Shown in pieces: positions 1 through 5,788 of a DNA stretch of 42,613 nt. Origin of the DNA: an uncultured Lachnospiraceae bacterium (GTDB taxonomy: Bacteria > Bacillota_A > Clostridia > Lachnospirales > Lachnospiraceae); NCBI GenBank assembly GCA_947564305.1, contig CANOBT010000032.1:1-42613 (forward strand). The letters run 5' to 3'. Both the position numbers and the translations under genes were made by a program. The notes below the pieces were generated by a model. The model did no database searches and was not told the DNA's origin. It was given only the letters and a program-made list of their open reading frames with translations. Each line of letters opens with the position of its first letter. Within the stretch, counting starts at the first letter, position 1.

Positions 1-696
1 TTGGAACTGAGGATGCGGCAGCAATTGAATAGTTCATCAGGGAAAAATATCAAACCGGAGAATATACAATACTATGTTTCTTCCGCAATGCTGCAGAAAG
101 AAGGTGTACCACAGAATATTCAAGTTGATGGGGAAAAGGCAATCTATCAGACTGTTTATGAGAAACTACAGGATGGACAGATGCTGACTGTGGAGGAGAA
201 GGGGGCTTTGCAGCAGAAAGACCCGGAGTCTTACGGAAAAGCAAGGTCTATTGAAAAGGAAAATGAAGACTATTGGCAGGAGCTTCGAAAGTGCCGGACA
301 AAAGAGGCAGTGCAGAGAGTGGAAGAGGAGCATCGAAGGCTTGCAAGATTAGGACTGAGCCTGACTGAAAATAATGCGGTATTGTCAGTAGAAAGGAAAG
401 TAGAGTATACATTATTTAAAGATGCAAAAATCTCTGCGATTCAGAATATCACCAGACAGTTTATGGAAAGCGAAGAATATGAGAAACTTCCTACCGATGC
501 GGAATACATAGAGAAGTCAGGCGGGATGCCTCCAAGGATGGAATATATGAAAATTCCGAAATCGGTTGAGATACCTGAATCAAAAGAATCACAGATTGCA
601 AGGGCTAAAAGTGGATACGAAAAAGTCCGCCAATCTATGGATGGAGGGGAATCTTCTGGAAGGATAAGATTGTATTCTTTGAATGTGAAGGGATGA
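1..696 (+). CDS. Unrecognised protein, possibly 5'-truncated by the window edge
   Basis: An open frame runs from base 1 (TTG) to a TGA at 694-696, giving 231 residues. Because the frame is open at the first base, the true start may lie outside the window. The product is hydrophilic, rich in Glu, Lys, Gln and Arg, with long predicted helices (about residues 70-130 and 150-175) and no signal peptide or membrane segment. I do not recognise a family. It is followed by a promoter and a tRNA-Trp gene, so it ends its own transcription unit. Being next to a tRNA it could be the edge of an integrated element, but nothing in the protein itself (no recombinase or mobilisation motif) proves that. Confidence 0.55.
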   Translation: MELRMRQQLNSSSGKNIKPENIQYYVSSAMLQKEGVPQNIQVDGEKAIYQTVYEKLQDGQMLTVEEKGALQQKDPESYGKARSIEKENEDYWQELRKCRTKEAVQRVEEEHRRLARLGLSLTENNAVLSVERKVEYTLFKDAKISAIQNITRQFMESEEYEKLPTDAEYIEKSGGMPPRMEYMKIPKSVEIPESKESQIARAKSGYEKVRQSMDGGESSGRIRLYSLNVKG

Positions 697-728
697 GAAA
701 TATTATATTGTTCTTTGAAAATTTTTTC

Positions 729-757
729 TTGACAAATATTCCCTTGCTTGTTATACT
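729..757 (+). promoter_or_regulatory. Sigma-A promoter of the tRNA-Trp gene
   Basis: TTGACA at 729-734 and TATACT at 752-757 are separated by exactly 17 bases. The expected start is about 764, roughly 19 bases before the tRNA 5' end. It is close to consensus, as is usual for stable RNA genes. Confidence 0.85.
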
Positions 758-782
758 AATCAGGTACTTGCTTAGGCAACGT

Positions 783-853
783 AGGGGATTGGTCAAATGG
801 TATGATAGGGGTCTCCAAAACCTTTGGTGGGAGTTCGATTCTCTCATCCCCTG
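783..853 (+). tRNA. trnW: tRNA-Trp (anticodon CCA)
   Basis: A full cloverleaf can be folded: acceptor stem 783-789 (AGGGGAT) with 846-852 (ATCCCCT); D arm 792-795/803-806 with a GG in the loop; anticodon stem 808-812/820-824 with the 7-base loop CTCCAAA, anticodon CCA at 815-817; 4-base variable loop; T arm 829-833/841-845 with loop TTCGATT; discriminator G853. CCA is not encoded after the discriminator (TTACTTG follows). The anticodon reads UGG, so the tRNA carries tryptophan. The gene has its own promoter (729-757) and terminator (861-905), so it is a single-gene unit. The anticodon stem has two G-T pairs, a little weak for a housekeeping tRNA, so a second tRNA-Trp elsewhere in the genome is possible. 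Confidence 0.88.
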
Positions 854-860
854 TTACTTG

Positions 861-905
861 AAAATAGCTGTAAACCTTGATTTTTCGGGGCTTACAGCTA
901 TTTTT
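861..905 (+). terminator. Rho-independent terminator of the tRNA-Trp unit
   Basis: A perfect 13-bp stem, AAAATAGCTGTAA (861-873) with TTACAGCTATTTT (892-904), is followed by T-rich sequence. Confidence 0.88.
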
Positions 906-919
906 GTATTTTTCGCTAC

Positions 920-990
920 AGAGTATTTCAGAGTGTTTCAAGGTGTTTTAGAGTAATAAAAATGGGGTCAAAATGGGGTAAGCTTGGGGT
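920..990. repeat. Short tandem decamers followed by three TGGGGT hexamers in 11-bp phase
   Basis: Three imperfect 10-base units (AGAGTATTTC, AGAGTGTTTC, AAGGTGTTTT) run from 920 to 949. TGGGGT then occurs at 963-968, 974-979 and 985-990, each 11 bases apart, about one helical turn. This array lies between the tRNA-Trp terminator and the csoR promoter (-35 at 1020). Two readings are possible: arm-type recombinase sites left by an element integrated at the tRNA, or a G-tract operator for the CsoR-family protein encoded immediately downstream. Confidence 0.6.
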
Positions 991-1019
991 GAGAAATGGA
1001 ATAAGAAATCAATTCTCAC

Positions 1020-1048
1020 TTGCCGATATTACCAGACAAGGGTATAAT
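1020..1048 (+). promoter_or_regulatory. Promoter of the CsoR-family gene
   Basis: TTGCCG at 1020-1025 and TATAAT at 1043-1048 are 17 bases apart. The expected start near 1055 leaves a short leader before the ATG at 1084. Confidence 0.75.
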
Positions 1049-1083
1049 TGTATTATTATAAAGAAAAAGGACAGAGTTGTTTT

Positions 1084-1479
1084 ATGGAGCGAAGGACAGA
1101 AGAATTGCATCAGATAGAGGAACATATCCATCATTCTCATGAAGAGGGAATACACGGAAGCGGTCCGAATCATCATCATACCCACCATGGAGTGCATGGG
1201 ACGGTGCATAAGCATGTTCACAGTACAGCAGAAAAAAAAGCGGTGCTCAACAGGATTTCTAAAGCAATCGGCCATTTGGAAGCAGTAAAGCGCATGGTGG
1301 AAAGGGACGAGGACTGCAGCCAGGTGCTGATTCAGCTTGCGGCTGTCCGTTCGGCAATCAATAATACCGGAAAAGTGGTTCTGAAAAACCATATTAACCA
1401 CTGTATCGTGGAAGCAGTGGAGGAGAATGACCAGGATGCAATCAATATGCTGAATGCGGCTATTGATAAATTTATGTAA
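1084..1479 (+). CDS. CsoR/RcnR-family metal-sensing repressor with His-rich N-terminal extension
   Basis: The 131-residue product has two parts. Residues 1-48 hold 15 histidines in clusters such as NHHHTHHG, unusual for this family, whose members are normally 85-100 residues. Residues about 50-131 form the all-helical DUF156/CsoR fold, with Cys78, His103 and Cys107. The spacing C-x24-H-x3-C is the same as the Cu(I) site of CsoR proteins, so copper is the most likely ligand; the His-rich tail could store or pre-bind Cu, Ni, Co or Zn. ATG 1084 was chosen because an AAAAGGA lies about 12 bases upstream; codons before it (from 1048) overlap the promoter -10. No copper ATPase or chaperone gene follows in the window, so it may regulate distant genes and itself. 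Confidence 0.88.
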   Translation: MERRTEELHQIEEHIHHSHEEGIHGSGPNHHHTHHGVHGTVHKHVHSTAEKKAVLNRISKAIGHLEAVKRMVERDEDCSQVLIQLAAVRSAINNTGKVVLKNHINHCIVEAVEENDQDAINMLNAAIDKFM

Positions 1480-1716
1480 TGTACTGAACAGATGCAAATT
1501 TATAAAACAGATTCTGAAGAGAGAAAAGATAAGACTTCCTGATAAAAATATGTTATGAAACAGGATGGACTGGGCATAATGCTTTTATACATTGTGTCTG
1601 TGAAATCATATCCAAAGGAATATCTGTATCTGTAATACTTCGTATTGCTGGATTCAAATGATAAAGGGATGCAGGGAAATGTTTTGACGGCACGGGAAGA
1701 AAGGGAGGCTTAATCT

Positions 1717-2151
1717 ATGATAGAACAAGATACAATCAGACTGTTGAGAGAATGTGACGCGGGCGTAAAGATGGGGGTGGCATCCATCGAGGAAATCCTG
1801 CCTTCTGTGAAAAATGAGGATTTAAAAAAGTGCCTGGAAAAATGTAAGTCAGCGCATGAGGTGATGAAGGAAGAAATCCAGGAACTTCTGGTAAAGTACC
1901 ATGACGAAGGGAAGGAGCCGAATCCTATGGCAAAGGGGATGTCCTGGATGAAGACAAATGCAAAACTTGCTATGGATGAATCGGACAAGACGGCGGCAGA
2001 TCTTATCACGGATGGATGCAACATGGGGGTGAAATCCCTGAACCGATATCTCAACCAGTATGAAGCGGCGGACGAAAAATCCAAGCATATCACAAAAAGA
2101 TTAATCAAACTGGAGGAGCAGTTGGTAATTGATATCCAACAGTATTTGTGA
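1717..2151 (+). CDS. Small helical-bundle protein of unknown function
   Basis: 144 residues, acidic and Lys-rich, with no signal peptide or membrane segment. The pattern of hydrophobic residues suggests four long helices (about residues 4-28, 32-60, 75-98 and 103-140), like ferritin-like or DUF2383-type four-helix bundles, but I see no ExxH iron site. It has a CxxxC-x2-H stretch (KKCLEKCKSAH) near residue 40 and a further Cys near 94. A GGGAGG ribosome site sits 9 bases before ATG 1717. It lies 237 bases behind the CsoR-type gene on the same strand and could belong to a metal or redox stress response, but that is only context. The gap 1480-1716 contains no other gene that I can see. Confidence 0.7.
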   Translation: MIEQDTIRLLRECDAGVKMGVASIEEILPSVKNEDLKKCLEKCKSAHEVMKEEIQELLVKYHDEGKEPNPMAKGMSWMKTNAKLAMDESDKTAADLITDGCNMGVKSLNRYLNQYEAADEKSKHITKRLIKLEEQLVIDIQQYL

Positions 2152-2257
2152 TACGTTGGAGCCTATGTCTGATGGGATACTGTGCAGTGGAATTGCGAAA
2201 AGCAGAATCGTCTTCACATTGACTTCCCAACTATTTTCAAGTATCATGACTATAAGA

Positions 2258-2311
2258 AGCTGTTGGAAAATAACAGGAATACAAGATGTATGCGGTTTTC
2301 CAACGGCTTTT
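2258..2311 (+). terminator. Terminator-like hairpin between the helical-bundle gene and the response regulator
   Basis: AGCTGTTGGAAAA (2258-2270) pairs with TTTTCCAACGGCT (2296-2308), 13 pairs with one G-T, followed by TTTT (2308-2311). The loop is long (25 bases). It ends only about 29 bases before the GTG start of the next gene, leaving no room for a promoter after it. It is therefore either a leaky terminator or an attenuator. Confidence 0.6.
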
Positions 2312-2339
2312 AATGTGACAGACAGAAAGGTGGATACTT

Positions 2340-3011
2340 GTGTACCGGGTTTTGATTGTGGAAGATGACGAGGGGATTGCACAGGCAGTCAAAGAGCAGG
2401 CAGAGATGTGGGAGCTGCAGGTGGAATGTGTCCGTGATTTTCGTAATGTGATGGCGGATTTTGCGGACTACGCTCCGCATCTGGTACTGCTTGATATCAT
2501 GCTGCCGTTTTTTAATGGATATCACTGGTGCAGTGAGATACGTAAGGTATCCAGTGTACCGGTTATTTTCATTTCTTCGGCTTCGGACAGTATGAATATT
2601 GTGATGGCTATGAATATGGGGGCGGATGATTTCATTGTCAAGCCGTTTGACGGAAATGTCCTGATTGCCAAGATGCAGGCGCTGCTGCGCCGGACCTATG
2701 ATTTTGCGGGTACAGTTCCGGTGCTCGAACACCGGGGAGCGCTGCTGAACATGGGAGATAATACGCTTTCCTATCAGGAAAAACGGATTGAACTTTCCAA
2801 AAATGAGTATAGGATTCTGCTTGCTCTGATGGAAAATAAAGGAAAAGTTGTCAGCCGGGAGCGGCTGATGGAGCGGCTTTGGGAGACGGATAGTTTTGTG
2901 GATGAGAATACGCTGACAGTGAATGTGAACCGGCTGCGTAAAAAGTTAGACGCCGCAGGACTGGACAATTTTATCACGACAAAGATTGGTGTGGGGTATA
3001 TTATTTCCTGA
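2340..3011 (+). CDS. OmpR-family response regulator (BceR-like)
   Basis: 223 residues. Residues 1-115 are a receiver domain with the acidic pair ED in VEDDEG (8-10), phospho-acceptor Asp52 in LLDIMLP and the conserved Lys in IVKPF. Residues about 130-222 form a winged-helix OmpR/PhoB DNA-binding domain ending in GVGYIIS. The start is GTG 2340, with an AGAAAGGTGG ribosome site about 9 bases upstream. It pairs with the sensor kinase that starts 89 bases downstream. The sequence style (VPVIFISSASD, DDFIVKPFD) is close to regulators of Bce-type antimicrobial peptide modules. No ABC transporter lies next to it, so its targets are unknown. Confidence 0.9.
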   Translation: MYRVLIVEDDEGIAQAVKEQAEMWELQVECVRDFRNVMADFADYAPHLVLLDIMLPFFNGYHWCSEIRKVSSVPVIFISSASDSMNIVMAMNMGADDFIVKPFDGNVLIAKMQALLRRTYDFAGTVPVLEHRGALLNMGDNTLSYQEKRIELSKNEYRILLALMENKGKVVSRERLMERLWETDSFVDENTLTVNVNRLRKKLDAAGLDNFITTKIGVGYIIS

Positions 3012-3100
3012 TATCATATGTTATTCTTTGTAATTCCTGATAACAGATATGAGGCATACGGGATAGAATACCGCCTGCATTATAAGTAAAAAGGAGTTCT

Positions 3101-4135
3101 ATGCATTTTTTGACAGGTTATTTAAAACAGCGCAGAAAAATGATATTTGCATTTTTTATATTTTTTTTCATATTTTTCTGTACACTTCTTTTGTATCGGC
3201 TGCCTTTTGAGGCAGCATTGTACCCGGGAGTTGTGTGCATTTTTTGCGGGGTGTTTTTTCTGGGGATGGATATGCAGAAAGTATGGAAACGATATCGGCG
3301 GCTGCAGGAACTGCACGGGCTTCCGGCTGAGCTTCAGGGAAATTTTCCGCGGATAGAGTCGTTGGAGGATGAGGGTTATCAGCAGATTATCCAGGGGCTT
3401 TGCGAGGGACAGAGACAGCAGGCAGAAGAGATGAGCATTCGTTACACGGATATGATAGATTATTATACCATATGGGCACATCAGATAAAGACTCCAATTG
3501 CATCTATGCGCCTGAATCTGCAGAATGAGGATTCACCGGTTTCGCGAAGGACCTTGGAGGATCTGCATCGGATTGAGCAGTATGTGGAAATGGTCTTGTG
3601 TTATCTTAGATTGGACTCAGATTCTACAGATTATTTAATCGGGGAATATAATCTGGATGAAATTGTAAAGCAGGCGGTAAAAAAGTTTTCTGTGCAGTTT
3701 ATAAGAAAGAAAATAAAACTGTGCTATCAACCATTACATGCAAAGGTGGTAACAGATGAAAAATGGCTTCAGTTTGTGTTGGAGCAGGTGATTTCAAATG
3801 CATTGAAATACACTGCGTCCGGGGAAATTACTATTGAGTTGGAGGGCAATAGCACCCATGAGAGGAGTGGGAGAGTGGTATTGTGCATCAGGGATACGGG
3901 GATGGGAATTGCTCCGGAGGACCTGCCCAGGATTTTTGAGAAGGGTTATACCGGATATAATGGCAGAAGTGATAAGAAGGCGAGCGGAATCGGTCTCTAT
4001 TTGTGCCGCCGCATCTGTGACAGCCTCAGACATACAATCACGGCAAATTCTTCCTTGGAAAGCGGGACTGTCATACGGATTGGATTTGTGCAGGACAGAA
4101 GAGATTTTGGCACTTCACAGCAGTTTTCTGCATAA
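3101..4135 (+). CDS. Intramembrane-sensing histidine kinase (BceS-like)
   Basis: 344 residues. Two membrane segments (about residues 14-33 and 36-58) are separated by only a few residues, leaving no extracellular sensing domain, as in intramembrane-sensing kinases. A cytoplasmic linker leads to the H-box YTIWAHQIKTP with phospho-acceptor His127, then the ATPase domain with the N-box (EQVISNALKY), the G1 box DTGMGIA, and the FEKGYTGYNGR and GIGLYL motifs typical of the BceS group. ATG 3101 follows an AAAAGGAG ribosome site. Such kinases usually sense through a partner ABC permease; none is adjacent here. It probably signals with the transporter at 29152-32633 or one outside the window, or works alone. 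Confidence 0.9.
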   Translation: MHFLTGYLKQRRKMIFAFFIFFFIFFCTLLLYRLPFEAALYPGVVCIFCGVFFLGMDMQKVWKRYRRLQELHGLPAELQGNFPRIESLEDEGYQQIIQGLCEGQRQQAEEMSIRYTDMIDYYTIWAHQIKTPIASMRLNLQNEDSPVSRRTLEDLHRIEQYVEMVLCYLRLDSDSTDYLIGEYNLDEIVKQAVKKFSVQFIRKKIKLCYQPLHAKVVTDEKWLQFVLEQVISNALKYTASGEITIELEGNSTHERSGRVVLCIRDTGMGIAPEDLPRIFEKGYTGYNGRSDKKASGIGLYLCRRICDSLRHTITANSSLESGTVIRIGFVQDRRDFGTSQQFSA

Positions 4136-4262
4136 GGCGTATGACTTTGATTTATCCACGTTGGAAAAATAAGGAATCAGAATCTTAAATTTTTGAAAAT
4201 CAGATTATAAAACGGGAAGTTAGGACGATATTATTTATGATGGGTTTCATAAAGTCCAGAGA

Positions 4263-4280
4263 TACATATTATAATATGTA
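4263..4280. promoter_or_regulatory. Perfect 18-bp palindrome containing a TATAAT
   Basis: TACATATTATAATATGTA is identical on both strands. It lies in the 233-base gap before the FliD-C-like gene and contains a TATAAT at 4269-4274 that could be a -10, although I see no good -35. It is a candidate operator overlapping a promoter. Confidence 0.5.
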
Positions 4281-4368
4281 CGGAACAGATTATGTAAAAT
4301 GGTTGCATTAGGAGAGATCCTTTTACAACATAAAACAGGTATTTTTATACCGGAAAGGAGATAAAACT

Positions 4369-5322
4369 ATGTCATCAGTAAATTTTGGACTAAATTCAGT
4401 ATCCAGTTATAGTCCTATGGCGAATTACAAGGATTGGGAAAACACTGCAAAGAAGCAGTCAGAGGATTTGGAAAAGAAGCTTGGTATAAACACAGAAAGC
4501 ACTTCCAGTACAAGCAGTACCTCCAAGACCGACAGTACTTCCAGTACAAGCAGCACTTCCAGCACCACTAGTACATCCGGTACCAGCAACAGTGCAAGCA
4601 GTGTGAGTACTTCTTCCTTCCTGCTGAATTATAAGCAGAAGCTTACCGAACTGGAATCTGCATCAGCAAAGCTTCAGGTAGGCAGCAAGGATAACGTATA
4701 CTCCAAGTATGAGAGTGCACTTGCAGCGTTGAACAAGGCGGACACAGATGATGCTAAAAAGGAAGCGCAGGCTAAGGTTGACAAGGCCAGGGAAGAGATG
4801 GTGTCTGCATTCACTGATTTTGCAGATAAGTACAACAGTACGGTATCTTTCCTTGAGAGCAATTCAAACCGTGGGTCTGCTTCCCGCCAGCTGGCATCTT
4901 TGGAGAGGGCATTGCCGACAGAGGGCGCTTTGAAGACACTGGGCATGAAGGTGAACACCACTGGCAAGCTTGAGGTGGATAAGGATGCATTAACGAAAGC
5001 TATAACTGACGGACGCTACAACAGTGTGAAGGAAACGATGGGCGGCCAGTTTGGTATCGCACAGCGCATGGGTTCAAGGGCAAGCAATATCCTTGATTCC
5101 TCTATCGACACGGTAGCAGGTTCTTCCAAGACCAGCAGTACAGCAAGCAGCACATCTTCGAGTGCAAGCAAATCCAACAGTGCGGTAAGTGACCTGTTTT
5201 CATCTTCAAATGATGATTCCATGTCTGCTTATTTTACATCTTTTGCAAGTTTTGCAAAGAGCGGAGCTTACAACCTCAGTAACTACTATGCGGTTGGTAT
5301 GCTTTTAAATACACTGGTTTAG
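4369..5322 (+). CDS. Ser/Thr-rich protein with FliD C-terminal-like region
   Basis: 317 residues without signal peptide or membrane helix. Residues 1-40 are polar and helical; 43-84 are a low-complexity Ser/Thr linker; about 85-160 are charged helices; about 150-240 resemble the C-terminal domain of the flagellar cap protein FliD: a helix ending DKYNSTVSFLES, then GALKTLGMKVNTTGKLEVD, an Ala-rich helix with K.AI, and FGIAQRMGSRASNILD. A second Ser-rich stretch (about 240-270) and a 45-residue tail follow. In FliD this region packs into the cap and is secreted through the flagellar export system. No flagellar gene is adjacent and it is much shorter than FliD, so a role in flagella, cell-surface structure or something else is open. 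A GGAAAGGAG ribosome site precedes ATG 4369. Confidence 0.75.
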   Translation: MSSVNFGLNSVSSYSPMANYKDWENTAKKQSEDLEKKLGINTESTSSTSSTSKTDSTSSTSSTSSTTSTSGTSNSASSVSTSSFLLNYKQKLTELESASAKLQVGSKDNVYSKYESALAALNKADTDDAKKEAQAKVDKAREEMVSAFTDFADKYNSTVSFLESNSNRGSASRQLASLERALPTEGALKTLGMKVNTTGKLEVDKDALTKAITDGRYNSVKETMGGQFGIAQRMGSRASNILDSSIDTVAGSSKTSSTASSTSSSASKSNSAVSDLFSSSNDDSMSAYFTSFASFAKSGAYNLSNYYAVGMLLNTLV

Positions 5323-5390
5323 ATTTTGAAGACTAAGCGGGCAGCATTTTTTGCCGCATTTGCCAGGTAGAAAAACAGCAGTAGGAGGAG

Positions 5391-5422
5391 AAATACCCTG
5401 CACTTCGGTGCGGGGTATTTTC
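5391..5422 (+). terminator. Terminator after the FliD-C-like gene
   Basis: AAATACCCTGCAC (5391-5403) pairs with GTGCGGGGTATTT (5408-5420) around a TTCG tetraloop, 13 pairs with one G-T. It is about 70 bases after the stop codon. A smaller hairpin (GCGGGCA / TGCCGC near 5338-5356) lies before it. Confidence 0.8.
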
Positions 5423-5525
5423 AATACCATAGTATGCGAAAGAAGCTGCCGGCGGCAGGTTCTTTGCATAGCGCCGTCGGTGAGATGAAAGGGAGATCGG
5501 CAGCGGAAAATGCAGGAAAAAAACG

Positions 5526-5672
5526 GTTACAGTTCACGGCCTAACCGGCCGCGAACTGTAACGCATCCGGCCCATTGAAAAGTCGCTTTCAGCGAGGGGC
5601 CGGATGCCCGAAATCAGTACTTTATTGGCTCGGATGCCGTGCAGCGGAGTGCACGGCCCCGTGAACAGTAAC
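5526..5672. mobile_element. 147-bp MITE-like element with terminal inverted repeats and 8-bp direct flank repeat
   Basis: The ends GTTACAGTTCAC (5526-5537) and GTGAACAGTAAC (5661-5672) are inverted repeats (11 of 12). Both flanks carry AAAAAACG (5518-5525 and 5673-5680), which looks like an 8-bp target-site duplication. Inside are three hairpins: 5526-5562 (10 bp, one mismatch, then 5 bp), 5563-5573 with 5597-5607 (11 bp perfect, with an inner TCGCT/AGCGA stem), and 5636-5643 with 5650-5657 (8 bp perfect). There is no open frame long enough for a transposase, so it would need one in trans. A diverged copy of its right half is at 28908-28977. A purely structural intergenic repeat is the alternative. 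Confidence 0.72.
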
Positions 5673-5705
5673 AAAAAACGAACCTCATGAATTGAGGCTT
5701 CACGC

Positions 5706-5734
5706 TTTACAAACGATATGAAATATGTTATGGT
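5706..5734 (+). promoter_or_regulatory. Promoter of lon
   Basis: TTTACA at 5706-5711 and TATGGT at 5729-5734 are 17 bases apart, with the likely start near 5741, directly at the CIRCE element. Confidence 0.6.
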
Positions 5735-5744
5735 TACAGGGAGA

Positions 5745-5771
5745 TTAGCACTCGATATAAAAGAGTGCTGA
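5745..5771 (+). promoter_or_regulatory. CIRCE element (HrcA operator) upstream of lon
   Basis: TTAGCACTC (5745-5753), 9 bases, GAGTGCTGA (5763-5771). This matches the CIRCE consensus TTAGCACTC-N9-GAGTGCTAA with one change in the last arm. It sits just downstream of the promoter and 17 bases before the lon start codon, where bound HrcA would block transcription. Confidence 0.92.
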
Positions 5772-5788
5772 CAAAAGGAGGGGTGTAT

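Noticed and set aside
1009..1497. A minus-strand open frame covering the CsoR-type gene
   Set aside because: It mirrors the His-rich and helical codons of the real gene and has no independent support.
4208..4231. A possible flagellar sigma-D promoter (TAAA then GACGATAT) before the FliD-C-like gene
   Set aside because: The two parts are 12 bases apart instead of about 15, and the second box has a mismatch, so it is not convincing.
5765..5788. Earlier in-frame ATG for lon
   Set aside because: It falls inside the CIRCE arm and upstream of the strong ribosome site.
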